NCBI GenBank assembly: GCA_000349905.1
Contig: KB722755.1
Location: 135,602 to 199,601, forward strand
Source of the DNA: Volvariella volvacea V23
Lineage: Eukaryota; Basidiomycota; Agaricomycetes; Agaricales; Pluteaceae
Length of the DNA: 64,000 nucleotides
Direction: 5' to 3'
Each line of letters begins with the position of its first letter. The stretch's first letter is position 1. Position numbers and translations under genes: made by a program. Of this stretch, positions 23,338-34,958 are shown piece after piece. The notes beneath the pieces were generated by a model that saw only the letters and a list, made by a program, of their open reading frames with translations, ran no database searches and was not told the origin of the DNA.

Positions 23338-24720
23338 TCACTTCCAGGATTGGCCGGGGCGGAGAAGCAGTTCATCATCACTGTTATGGTTCTCGCCTTC
23401 CTCTTCAATGCCAGGCCTTTGTTCAATATTGATGTTCCAGAGAGGAGGTGCCCGCCTGCGGGCCCAGCGACCGTGTTTCCCATAGGATATTACTCCCCGA
23501 GGGGCCCGATATGTCAAAAAAGAGGGATGTTTGACCTCTGGCGAAGGTGGCTCGGCACACGACCAAGGCTTATCGTCTTCGCCGTCAACCCAAGGCCGCC
23601 TGAGGAGATCCAGCTCATCTTCAGATTCTTCGTGTTTCGCACATGTCGGCTGAGACTCCGAAGTTGTCGGCATACCCGATGTCCCGCGTTCATCGGCTTC
23701 GTTGGCTTGTTTATCAACGGACGGAGCGGGTGGTCCCGTAATAGTTCCGCTTCGTGTTCTCCTGGTGGGAGGTACGGCAGCGACGAGCGTTCCACTCCTT
23801 GTACGCCGAGCTGGTGCCGGGACGTCGGAGGGACCAATAGTACCCCTCCTGGGACGAGGTTGGAAGGGTATTTCTGCAGGAGGAGAAAGTGGTTGGGCTG
23901 TAGGCGATCAACATGATACATATATGCGCATATATGCGACTGATAGACATCGCATACCCGGCGTTACCTCTAAATTGGCGAAATCATTGTCTAGCTCTGG
24001 TGTGCTTGCTTTAGGATCTTCAGTTACTTGATTTCGCTGCCTATATGCACGCTTGAGGCAGGCTGTTGGCGGTGAGATGATGCTATCGGTTTGCCAGGAA
24101 ATGAATCTATCTTCTATATCGTCTTCGTTTGTATCCTTGTCGACTTCGGCATCGTCTGAGCTAGTAGAGGAGTCAGAGTCAGTATCTAAGGCGGATCTGT
24201 GCTGTAAGAGATCGTAGGGTTGAGGAGGCGGTGTGCAATATCCTGAGGCCACAGTGGGTAGAGATCTTGTGGGAGTAGAGACAGCTCGTGCTTCATCGAA
24301 GAATGCAGGATCAAAGGGTAAGTTCAGGTCGATATCAATCGGGTGAAGGACTGGTGGTGCTTCATTGTCAAAGAAATCGAGTTGAGACGGTGGACGATCA
24401 AAATTAACATGCTGGGATTCTGATGGTTTCGAGATGTTCCAGGACCACGGAATAATGTTCTCGGGCCTTGCAGAGGTCGGTGCACTTGGTCTACGGTATT
24501 GTATGCATTGCTTAGTCGGCGAAGACGTCGTACTTTGGCTTATGGGTATATTTGGGTTGAAGTGCGTGTCTGCCAGTACACGCTTAGTGGGAGAGCATGG
24601 TCGAGAGCAAAACGGGGATGCAAGGCTTGAATTTTCTTTGAGCTGAGTAACCTTTGATTTCTTGCGTCGCAAGGGGTGTTGACCTGGCGACCATTGCTGT
24701 GTCCGCTTCCTAGCAGACAT
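23338..24720 (-). CDS. Unrecognised serine/proline-rich protein with repeated RRTRSGT motif
   Basis: Two-exon gene. Exon 1 starts at 24720 (MSARKRTQQWSPGQHPLRRK) and is rich in S/T-P and SPTK/SPTR sites (SPTKR, SPTKQ, TPTRS), with an acidic block (DTDSDSSTSSDDAEVDKD). The intron (about 23895-23961) joins EVTP to AQPLSPPAE in frame. Exon 2 has the motif RRTRSGT twice within about 15 residues (PARRTRSGTL, PTRRTRSGTI) and ends GQSWK. About 457 residues, mostly disordered; no folded domain is recognised. Basic N-terminus and repeated CDK-type sites suggest a nuclear phosphoprotein (inference). An ATG-bearing extension to 24921 exists but crosses the neighbour's start. It is divergently paired with the gene at 24853. 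Confidence 0.75.
23919..23936. repeat. Perfect 18-bp palindrome in an intron
   Basis: CATATATGC followed directly by its reverse complement, inside the intron of the serine/proline-rich gene. It could extrude or mark a protein site, or be chance in an AT-rich intron. Confidence 0.8.
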
Positions 24721-24852
24721 TGATGATGATGAAGGAAACGAGACGCAACGGTGTGAGCGAGATAACAGGCGGTGCCAAACAGGGCCAAACAAATAAAGCA
24801 CCACCCTGCGACTGTTCCTCCACGTCATGCCTGACCTTTGAATTTCAAACAC
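24721..24852. promoter_or_regulatory. 132-bp divergent promoter region
   Basis: The whole space between the start codons of two divergent genes. It contains a CACGTCA (CRE-like) string near 24812. Core elements are not otherwise recognisable. Confidence 0.45.
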
Positions 24853-27405
24853 CAGATGGTCGCCACACGAAAAGCCCAGGCGGCCCCTGCTCCTCCTAGT
24901 TCGAGGACGAACTCCTCGCAAACCCTCCCCAAGGCCTCTGCAAACGCAAAGAGCAAGCCTCTACAGCCGCCTATCCAAGAACCACAACCACATGTCTCTG
25001 CTGGCAAGAAACACCAGAAACAAAGCGCAAAACAGAAAGATCGACCTGCTCCGCCCCGTCCCCGACGAATCCCTTTCTACCACAGAATAATAACCTTCCT
25101 CCTCATCGTGCTCACCTTCCACACTATCACGACATGCCCAACAGACGCGAGTTTGTCTTCTCCCGTTTGCCGTTCACTTGCCATCTACAGACACAACGTT
25201 GTCGAGCCCTACATTCTACCCCCCGTCACGGCCATCCTCAAATCCCCATCCGTCAAACCTTACGTTGAATCGGTTCAGAGCACACTTGCACCCCACGTTC
25301 AGACCGTTGAACGCGTCGAGAAGTTCCTCAGACCATATACTCAACGCGCCGGCTCCTACCTCAACTGGGCGTCCGTCAAGGTCTACTACTCCTTTATCCT
25401 GCCTACCTACAGGACCTATGTCCTGCCCCACGTCGAAACCCACGCCCTCCCTCACTACAACGCTTACGTGCAACCTTACATTCGGCAAGTTACTCCGTAT
25501 ATCAATTACGCGACCGCAAGTGTTCAGTACGTGTGGGTTACCGTCAAGCCACATGTTGTCAATACATACGTCTTTCTTAAACCTCACGTGATTCGTGCGT
25601 GGATCTTTGCTAGACCATACCTTTGCGCCACTTGGCATCAGGCTAAGGTGCAAGGAGGTAAGGGTGCGGTGAAGTTTGTAGAGTTGAGAAAGGAATTCGT
25701 CGATCCCCACATCCGACGCATCTGGGAGAAGGTGGTGGAGCCCTCTGCCCAATCTCCTGAAGTCACAACTCCCGTTGCAGCCTCCACGGCTAAGACAGCT
25801 TCGATTTCGTCTTTCATCCGACAAGCAACAGTCGTTGAGCATGCCCCTCAAGATTCCTCAACATCTTTCGTCTCCAACAGGGCCCAGAAGGTTAGATCGA
25901 CGCCGACCCCTCCGGTTGTCGAGACCCAGCAACCACCCCCTGCAAATGAGGACAGGCAGAAAGTTCTGGCCGATGAAAGTGCCGCATCCATTGTCGAGGA
26001 ATCGGCTGGTGCGCAGCAAAGTGGTCCAGAAGAGTCTCTTGTCGAGCAAATCCGTGGTAGCGGTAGCTCCATCATTCCTGGTGCGGCCGCCCAACAAACC
26101 GTAGCAGAGGTAGAAGAAGATCTAGATGATTTCCTCCGTGACATCGGCGTTGCAGAGCAAGAAGAAGACGCGTCGGCCGAGCAACAACAACAGCAGCCCC
26201 AGCATCCCATGGAGACGGAGACCCCCGAGGAAAAGAAGGCCCGAGTCGCCGCACAGCGCGCTGAAATCGTTGGCCGTCACACCGCCTGGCAAGCCAAGAT
26301 AGATGATGCAGTTGAGCAAGGATTACGAAAGTTCCGCGCTGTTGTTGGAATGATCCGCTGGGACGCAGTTGACGAGCTCGAGCGAAGGGAGGGTCGCATT
26401 CTAGTTGGCCAGGAGGATGCCGCAGGCAAGAAGCTTCGCGAAGAGCTGGGATTGGATGATGACAAGGAGAAGCTCAAGGGTTGGATAAATGGCGAAAGAG
26501 CTTTGTACGGCGAGGCTGAGCGATTCGTCAGGGCGATGGACAACTATATCAAGAAATCTGCCCGAAAGATCGCTTATGCCATTGAGGCTGCTGGTGGTGA
26601 CGAGAATGCCGACACCATCGTTCAGTTGAAGAAAGAAGATGCGGAGAGATGGGTGGAGATCGTTCAGAAGGTCGAAGAGAAGTTCCACGAGAAGATGCAG
26701 AAAGCACAGGCTGAAGTACACCACTGGTATATGAGCCAGCGTGAGAAAGAAGTTCAAGAGGTGCGCAGAATCGATAAGGAGGTCTGTTATGCGTGCTCAT
26801 TGTTCTTGACCGGCTTGTTTAGATCCTTAAGCTCGAGAATGAGGTCAAAGCCATCGCATCTGATGCACAAAGTGACATTGGCATGGATTATGCATGGTTA
26901 GACGATGTCACGCATTGGGATTGGAAGAAATACCATCACCTCATGACCTGTACGTCCCTCGTTTTTGCACGCTATCTGTTCATTAACGTTCATGGCTTCC
27001 CTAGCTGCCCTCAATTTTGCGCATGAACTCCGAGGAATCCAAAACGGCACTCACGCCGACCCTGCTCCAGACCCACTGATCAAGGCTCTGGATGCCCTTC
27101 AAGTCGACTTGAATGAGATCGTCACTGGTTTCCAACAACGTGTCCGAATGATTCGGGAAGAGGGCGATAAGCTGTTTGCCACCAACCCCACACCGCCGGT
27201 GGGTGGTAACACTCAAACTCAATCGGGTGAAACTCAAAACTCTGATAAGGTTTCAATCTCGCCCACCGACCCTCAGGATAGAAGTCAGGAAGGTCAGGAC
27301 GAGGGCCTCAAGGAGGCTGCCAGGATTGTCGTCGGTAGGGGTAGGGAGGAAGTAGAACAAGCGTTCCAAAGGGCCGCAGTCGGTAGGGATGAACATGAAC
27401 TGTAA
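24853..27405 (+). CDS. Large membrane-anchored basidiomycete protein with Pro-Tyr/His repeat region
   Basis: Three exons (24853-26781, 26823-26949, 27005-27405) give 818 residues. A basic N-terminus leads to one hydrophobic helix (about residues 75-95: YHRIITFLLIVLTFHTIT). From about residue 115 to 300 the motif [V/L]-x-P-[Y/H]-[V/I] recurs every 8-14 residues (VEPYIL, VKPYVE, LAPHVQ, LRPYTQ, VLPHVE, ALPHYN, VQPYIR, VKPHVV, LKPHVI, ARPYLC, VDPHIR). A disordered Q/E-rich stretch follows (residues about 310-460), then a charged helical domain (RWDAVDELERREGR ... WINGERALYGEAERFVRAM ... coiled coil around 26640-26780) and a C-terminal part with YAWLDDVTHWDW. I have an unverified memory of a misleading 'hoxa13' label on fungal relatives; no homeodomain is visible. 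The repeats resemble amphipathic, lipid-binding segments (inference). Function unknown. Confidence 0.88.
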
Positions 27406-30400
27406 AGGATGTAAACTCTCGCGGAGGTACTTTGAACTGCTGTGTCGACTGTCCATGCCCTCTTTCCCTTCGTTTTCTGTTATTTTTATCTTTTGGTTGT
27501 GTGCGCTTCTTTACTTTGCTGGGCACAATTGCGGTAGTTTTTGTGTCGATTATGCTATTCTTCAAGTAGTTTAGTCAGTTGATAGTCGATATGGGCTGTG
27601 TCGTTCCTTCTGTATTGCTCTATCTCCCCGTCTCCAAGATTGGTAGGCCAATCCTAGCACCCAAGATACATGCACTAAACCCAACCCGCTGTTTGTGGAC
27701 TAAGATGTGGGCCAATGATCGCCCTACGGGATCGGATATTTGCCTCAGGTATTTACCGTGGGTGTCTTACTACTCTTAGTAGTGTCCCTNNNNNNNNNNN
27801 NNNNNNNNNNNNNNNNNNNNNNNNNNNNNNNNNNNNNNNNNNNNNNNNNNNNNNNNNNNNNNNNNNNNNNNNNNNNNNNNNNNNNNNNNACACTAATGTA
27901 AACGTACACTCCAGCCGCTCTTCGACAGCCGTGCCTCATTTTCAACCTAGAGCTTTGCCATCGATAACCACTAGCAGTACCAGCTGACCTCCTGGAGTCC
28001 CTTCCGTCTCCGTGTACATTGTCAAAAGACAAGGAGACAAGAACCGAGTGGCACACTGTGCCTTGCTAAACCCTACCAGTGACAATGTCATGGGGTCGAT
28101 CCTAACCTCGTTCCGCCCCTTTATTCGCGTCGAAGACTTCCATTCCAAAGGTCGCGTGCAACGTAGGTTTCATTATCGCCTATCCTGTTCGCTAAGCTGC
28201 ACCTCCTATTAGGTATTGGAACTGTCAATGCCTTGATAGTCGACGTCTGCGATTGCAGTCACATCGGTCACTTGATGGTGTGCACCCGGCCTGGCTCCCT
28301 CAAAGGCTACATACGTAGTCGCCGGCGCTATGAAAAAGTGCCAGCTGCAGGTGTTTTGGCAGCGGGGAATTGAGAGAATCCAGACACGGCCGGGACCGTG
28401 AACCCTCTTCCGTAAATAGTTCCGTATATTCCTCGCCGCGTCCTTGTCCGCGTTGGTTACTTGTGCTTGTCACGAGCTTCACTAAAAAAATTGGTTCCGT
28501 TAAACGAATAAAAATAAAATCCCAGATTATCAGAGATCGCGTGCAGGACACGGATGCGGAAGGAAAAAGGTAGCTTTAAGGGTTTGTCCGACGGGAATCC
28601 TTGGGTTGCGTATCTTGGGGTTATTTCCCACACCCCTGTCACGTCCGTCGCGTGTTGTGGATCCCGTCCATGCGTTCAAGTGCATCACATCATGCCACAG
28701 AGGGGTTTTAAAACTCGATGGTCCGTGACTCGACTTGAAAACGCCCTCTTTTTTAGAGCGTTAGAGGTCGAGATCTCGTTTGGAAAAAAATTGGTGGCGT
28801 TGATGCGGATTTCTCTTTCTTTCGCGGGCTAGCAACGTTGTAAAGGTCGGTGCCGACTCGCTAAAGCGTTTTGAACGGCGCCAGTGTCCTCCGTCACAAA
28901 AGAAAGGAAGAAAAAAAAAGGGAGTGGTTACGGTAATATTGCAGCGATAAAGCCGCTGGGTTGCACTAGGCTAGATCCCCGTAGGATTTGCTTCTGGCCA
29001 AGAGAGGTATCCTCAAACCCAAGCCCCTGGGGAACGGCTCGTGGCAATGGAATTGACTAGCAGCAGTCGGCATTTGCTCATCTGTCCAAAATTCCGTGCC
29101 CAGTGCTGCGGGTGGGGTTAGATAGACGTGACCTTCTCTCTCCCTCTCTCTCCCGCGCCGCGCGCATGAAGGGTGGCATGTGCGGGATTGTCTGCACAAC
29201 GTGGTCCCATCGCCTCGCAGCAGGCGCACTGCCCCCCACGGTCAAATGGCGAACAACCTGGTGGCAAACAATTGACCGAGATGGGTGATTGATTTATTTG
29301 TTGTAGGAGCTTGCAACTTGGGGCGCGCCCGTCGTATGCCAAGACTGTGCTCTAACCGGTCTCATGCCAGCATTTGGTTTGGTTGAGAAGGCCGGTTGCC
29401 ATATATTTATCATCATGCGTTCCACTAGTATGTATTGATTTTCCAATAGTTTTTTGAAGCACCCCAGATCTTGCATCTTTGATTTTTATCTATAGGATTT
29501 ACATCCGAGTGAAACACTTGTGCGTGCTCATTAGAACGAATCGGTTGTGTCGATCGACAAATTTGACTATGGGACTGGGCGCCTTGTATCCAATCAATGA
29601 GGGTGGGGGATGAAAGGGGAATTAAATGAATTGCTGTGCTGTGCATGGGGGTTAGGGGGTAGGTCAGAAGAGTGACAGTTGATATGTTTCAACAATAGGC
29701 TGGCTGGCAGTAAAGCACATGCACACGCTCGTCGAGAAGGGTGTTTCCCGACCCATTTTTAACCCATGGCCAATTCAATGGGAAGATTTGAAACGCCTGA
29801 AAAAAAAAGGTTCAATAGAAACGCTGTGTTGATTAGTGTTACATATTGATTATAGATGGCTTCCACAATTTCCTTGATATTGTCCAGGCTTTACCTGTTG
29901 GGGTTAACGAAATTTGGCAACACAGTCACAAACCATTGGATGAGTTACAGAGAGGAGAAAAAATCCCTGGACCAGAGAAAACACGTCCTGCACGCACGTA
30001 GTGCACGTCCACACCTTCTCCGCGCGTGCTAAGGATGAACCGGTCACACCCAGCCTATACAACAGAGCCCGGATCGCTCAAGTTATTGTATCAAGCATCC
30101 ATGCCGCGGAGTCAAAACCAGAAAAGGCAGATGGAAAAAGGGGTGCAGCGGACTTCCAAGTTTCTGATTGGATCGCCCGAGGCTGAGCCTGAGCGATCAG
30201 GCTCGCATACTGTGCGATGAATTCCACGAATGAAAAGTAGGCACCCCAATGAGGAAAGCTCGTGAGCTCAGGTCAGGCGTGTGTACGTTGGCCAAAAAGT
30301 ATCGCGGCGGGTATGATGGGGGGTCTTTTCCTGGCTGGTTAACCCATGGAGAACGGGGAACCCTTGGTCGCAAGCTCGAGCTGGGGATGACAGGCCATCG

Positions 30401-32108
30401 TGGAATAGCGAGAAGATGGGTGAACCGTTCTGACAACCTGTTGGCATGTTCAAGGTAGGTCGGAGTGTATGTTACTGCCCGATCAATTCCAGCTCTGGAT
30501 ATGGGTGGCAGGCATCGAGGAGTCAGGAAGTGGCTTCTGTATGATGTGGGGCTCAGGGCTGTGCAGAGGAACTGACGACGCCGGCGTAATTAGACACACA
30601 ATCTGAAGGGAGTGAACCGGGGAACGTTTGCGCTGTGTACCGAAAGGGTCTCTTCGTTCCACAAGGTGGGTCCTCGTGTACGCCACCGCCGCTAGAGGTT
30701 TGGGGTTATGAACAGGCCTCATGTGTCGTCCACAATCTGGTCTAGATCCACAAAGGCATTGTACATTTTATCAGCCACAACAAAAAAACTAGACGGTGAT
30801 TCTCCGAGAAAACACGCCAACACGGAAGAAGGCGCGGAAAAAGGAAAGCAAACCCATGATGAATTGCTCTAATGGCGACAAGGCGAAAACATGTTCATCA
30901 TGGCTTGCAGCATCAGCAATGATGCATCAGCGACATCCCCATATGTCATGAATGAGAAGGAAAAGAAATAATGGAATGCTTGGTGGTTTAAATTGACTGA
31001 TGGCTCTCGTATTTCCCCATAAGATCGTTCAGGATCTACGCGGTGGTCCGTTGAATGCATAGACGCCCCTCGTGTCGGATTTGTGGCTGGCCTTGCACAC
31101 TGACCCATGGACCTATCAAAGAAGGCCGATGGACATGCTTGGGTCCACGTTGAAGACATGGGCCACGTAGTCGAGTTGCGGTCAACAGATAGCTGCAGAC
31201 GCATCCACCTGGGTTCGTTTTCTTAGGGCACGCGCAAGAGATCGATAAAAATCTGGAAAGCCACTGTTGCGCCCTGATGGTGCTATCTCCACCAATGCTG
31301 GAAAGAACAGTTTATCCGGCAATGAAGGACTAACTTCGCCCAAACATTCAGGCTGCGAGGGACAGCTTATGACGGGGGTTGTGCTCAGGGTTGAAACGAC
31401 AAACAGCCAAGAATGTGTGGCGTTCCGTCTATCATTCATTCTTGCATGTTCAGCATCCGCACACCGCTGATCCCCAAACGTCATAAAGCTCAAAATCGCT
31501 CGTGATATTTGCAAAGTAGACTAGAAGTCGAACGACTGCATGGCTTCGCTGGAACGTGCACAGGAAAAAAGGTCAAGTTGTATTGAAAAGCAAGGCGTCG
31601 AGGAAGACAGCCCTATCGATGATGCATTCAATACATTTGCGATGGCAGCTGCGTAGTATCGATAGAAGGATCTGCGACAGAGAAACCCTGGGTCGATAGA
31701 ATCTCGGGCATGCTTCAATGTAGGCTCGTGCTGCTTAATGGTTGTGCGATAATGCTCGGTAGACGTCGATACGAAACCTATAGAAATAAAACTATTACAA
31801 GTGCGCGTAAGCAAATGAAAAAGCTTTATTTCAAACCTAATTAGTGGGATACCTCACCTCAGGAGAAAGTCACAAAGTAGAAATGAAACCTCCAGGGCCG
31901 TGAATTAGATGCAAAATAAATAGGCGTGTGGTAAAGTACAAGTACAGGAGTGCTCCACAAGGTTAGAGAGACGCATACACGGGCCAGTAATAACCACAGA
32001 TACGCGATATACTGAGAGGGGTGTCGGTTAGTAAGACATGAGGCCCAGAAGACAGACAACAAGGTAGCATAGATGGAGGGTGAGAAAATGACTTGGTGAG
32101 GCGTGCGA
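27406..32108. other. Gene desert 3 (4.7 kb, includes assembly gap)
   Basis: No supportable gene. It holds the 3' flank of the membrane-protein gene, the N gap, a pyrimidine-rich stretch near 29133-29156 and scattered short frames without motifs. Sequence missing at the gap could include a gene, so emptiness is certain only outside it. Confidence 0.5.
27790..27889. other. Assembly gap of 100 N
   Basis: Exactly 100 N, the usual placeholder for a scaffold gap of unknown size. Confidence 0.98.
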
Positions 32109-32779
32109 TTACAGGCGCGTTACCGCCTTTGAGTCGAGAGGCATGCCTGAATGCATAGGCGTTTAAGTGGCGTGTGCAACGCGAGGAGTAATGCTCTTAC
32201 CGGATGGATCGATGCCATTCATAGCAAGGATTCGATTATGACGGATGAGCCTAGCTTGGTCGAAACTGCGTAACGTAAGTCCGTGGTGTAGGCAGATTAA
32301 TTATGAAGCCCTACTTGACTCGCTCTCTCCGCATAATATCCCTTATTTCCTCCACGGCGCGTTCATCGAGGCCTGTCCTCGAATCGCCGTCTCTTATATT
32401 TGCCTCGATGTCGAAATGAGATGAGGACAGGCCGGCGTTCAGTTGGTCGGAGAAGGTGGAGATTGGCGTATAGTGGTTTAGCGAGGGGAACATGGCCTTG
32501 ACGCGATCAGGGAGGTGAGGAGCGATCCTTGCCCGGTAATGGAAGCACACTGGGGAAATAAGCTTCATTCGTCAAAATTGGGATGAGATCGTCGAGTGTT
32601 GACTTACGTAGGGCCATGACGGCGAGGAATGCAGCGAGAGAGTAGTAGAGCAGCATTGCAAGGAAATTGGAGTCGGTGAAGGAGCGATTAGGGTCAAAAG
32701 CCAGACAAGGAGCGTTGTGGATGTGGTCAGTGTACAGGATTGTGGCTGCGTTGACGACTGGCACCAGCCACGGAGGCAT
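32109..32779 (-). CDS. DUF2015-like small fungal membrane protein
   Basis: Three introns (near 32549-32609, 32266-32314 and 32151-32201) yield 169 residues. Order: PWLVPVVNAATIL, a membrane helix (about residues 38-58, FLAMLLYYSLAAFLAVMALL), LPDRVKAMFPSLNHY, then the family-type block SDQLNAGLSSSHFDIEANI, DGDSRTGLDERAVEEIRDIM, RRERVNFDQARLIRHNRIL, NGIDPSGMPLDSKAV and a final TRL. This fits the fungal DUF2015 pattern (LxxSxFDLxxNIxxGDxRxGLDxxAxxEI ... RVxFDxAR) as I recall it. The first ATG is 32779; the frame upstream has only GTG. The role is unknown. Membrane topology by eye: short N-terminal side, one helix, soluble acidic/basic C-terminal domain. Confidence 0.85.
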
Positions 32780-32937
32780 TCGATCACGTGGCTTGCTGCC
32801 CGTTTTGAGCACGCCTGGCCGTGGTTATCGACGCTATTCATCCTGAGTCGACTGCTCAATCAATTTAAGCCGAGTCAGTGGGCGCCTTTCACCTCGTCCT
32901 TTGCCTTGCACTAATCTGAGAGCCATAGATATCACCA
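32780..32937. promoter_or_regulatory. 158-bp divergent promoter with E-box
   Basis: Shared upstream space of the DUF2015-like and Smr-domain genes. A palindromic E-box CACGTG lies at 32785-32790, just upstream of the minus-strand ATG. Its use is not proven. Confidence 0.45.
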
Positions 32938-34958
32938 TGTCTTCACTATCGAAACTCTACCAACAGCTCGAGGTATCTGTGCTTATGGATCGGGGGGCTA
33001 TTGTTCTAATCTCCTTTGACCTAGAAAGAGTTCTGCCCACCCCTCGACTCGTCCTTGCTATTGGTCCTTCTCGGGGAACTCACAACAGACGCCGCCGGTT
33101 CGCCAATCACACCCACCAAAAGCCAGCTCAACGAACTCCGGCAAATGCTGAAGGAACTCGCTGCGCAGGCGGAAGAGATAGGTCCGCAAGACGGTGTCGA
33201 TTTTACGGACGAAAGTTGCAGCACCCCGGAGTGTTACTACGGTCAGACAGCAACTAGCAGCTCCTTTGATTCTGAATCATCGGACAGCTCTCTCCGATCG
33301 TTCAGCACACCCCTAGGTTTCCTTCAGGCTGCCTTACCCCACATCCCGACATCCCGTCTCAACGATGCCCTCCAGAGGGCCAGTAGTGACGGCGGCTCAG
33401 ACGATGTGGACATGTGGCAGATTGTCTCCTCGGTCTTAACGCAGGAAGCCAATCGGGAGATGGAAGAGCGAGGACTCGATGTAGATGAAGTCGGGCAATC
33501 ATCAAGTGCTGTCTCACTCTTGGAAACCGTACCACCTAAAGGAGTTCGCGTTCAAAAGCAAAAGAAACCAAAAGCCACCAAGATCCATATAGTGGACATC
33601 CGACAACAAAACAACAGAGCCCCCGCTCACAGTGGTCCCTTGGCTCCAGATGTTTGGACACAAGTGTCCTCTCTTTCCGCTCGCCTCTCTGAATTACTTT
33701 CACGTGATCCTTCCTTCTTCTCGTCGTACTTCCACAAGGCCACGTATCCTACGTCCTACCATGCTCTTTGTGCAGCTCTCACCGCGATCTGCAAGGGAAA
33801 GAACATACCACCTAATGCCGCTACGGAACATGCTGCAGTTCACATCAATCTACTCGAAATCTTACTTCCCACCTTTGAGGATCTTAATTCCGAACTACGC
33901 GCTAGGAGGATATCTGACATTGAACTGTGCATTCGTGCAACAGAGGGGAAGGGGGAGAACGCGCTGGATCTCGCAAAGCTGCTGCGTGATTTGGACCCAG
34001 AGGATGTTGCGGACTCGGCGCAGATGGGCATCTTCCACCAATCTCCCACTTCCCCAACATTTGCAAAGACTCGTTCACCATCATCTCCTGTGTCACCACT
34101 CGGTCCACCACCTGCCCCACCGCCCCCGAACCAGAAGCACAAGGTGAAGCCACCGGCTTCACCCAATGACAGTGACGCAAAGACAGATCCCTTTGCGTGG
34201 CAGAGTATACCGGTCCGTAAGCGGGGACCTGAGAAGAACCCTCATGCAGCATACATCCCCGCATACAATCGGGCGCATGGCCATGTCAATGTAAAAGGAT
34301 CTGGGAATGAGCGTGGGAAAGGCGGTAAAGGAGATGTAGGTGAGCTCGCAGCACACCGGTGGCAGGTGAACGAGAGCCTCCGCAAGCGTAACGAGTTTTT
34401 GCGGGAGGCTTCAAAGATGTGGAAGAAGGGAAGTAGCAAGACGAGGGGAGGGGAGGTTGCTGCTTATTTTGCTGAAAGGGTAAGGGTGTGCCACGTTTGT
34501 CAGAGTTGTTGGTTTACGTGGATGTAGGCGAGAGAGTTCCAAGAGCTGGCGAAGCAAGAGTCGCTCAATGCGGCGAGAGTGATGGTGCATAACAAGAGGT
34601 GGGGTATCACTACCCCCGCTGGGCACTGTTACTAATTGACTCACAGAGAGGCTTCACACGACAAAACCGTTGATCTACATGGCGCCACTGCTGCGGAGGC
34701 TATTGTAATTGTGAAGGAGATCCTTGAACAGGAGGGTGCATCCCAAAGTACGTCGAGAAGTTCTCACATGTCCGACTGCTCCTTGATTCTAGATCTTGAA
34801 CTCTAGGTAAACCGCTGAAGGTGGTCACAGGTCGAGGGACCCATTCTGCTGGCCAGATCAGTGTTCTCAAGCCAGCTGTGAAGAAGGCCCTCATAGAGGG
34901 TGGGTGGAATGTGGGTACGTGGGAGGCGGGACTAGTAGTTCGTGGAAAGAGCAGTTAG
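32938..34958 (+). CDS. Smr-domain protein with CUE-like and DUF1771 regions (Cue2/N4BP2-like)
   Basis: Candidate ribosome-associated endonuclease. A 36-nt first exon (MSSLSKLYQQLE) splices to the main exon at 33025. The N-terminal half has a CUE-like helical stretch (PLGFLQAALPHIPTSRLNDA, ending MWQIVSSVLTQE). A proline-rich linker with SPTSPT-type repeats follows. Near the C-terminus lies the DUF1771 helix (AYFAER, then AREFQELAKQESLNAARVMV, HNKR) and then a complete Smr domain: VDLHGATAAEAIVIVKEIL and VVTGRGTHSAG, with the DLHG and GRGxHS motifs intact. It ends WEAGLVVRGKSS. Yeast Cue2, with CUE, DUF1771 and SMR parts, cleaves mRNA in no-go decay; the same part order supports that analogy. 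About 590 residues. Divergent to the DUF2015-like gene. Confidence 0.88.

Noticed and set aside
24853..27405. Homeobox transcription factor
   Set aside because: No homeodomain WF-x-N-x-R motif is visible and the protein has a membrane helix; the label I recall for relatives looks mistaken and is unverified.
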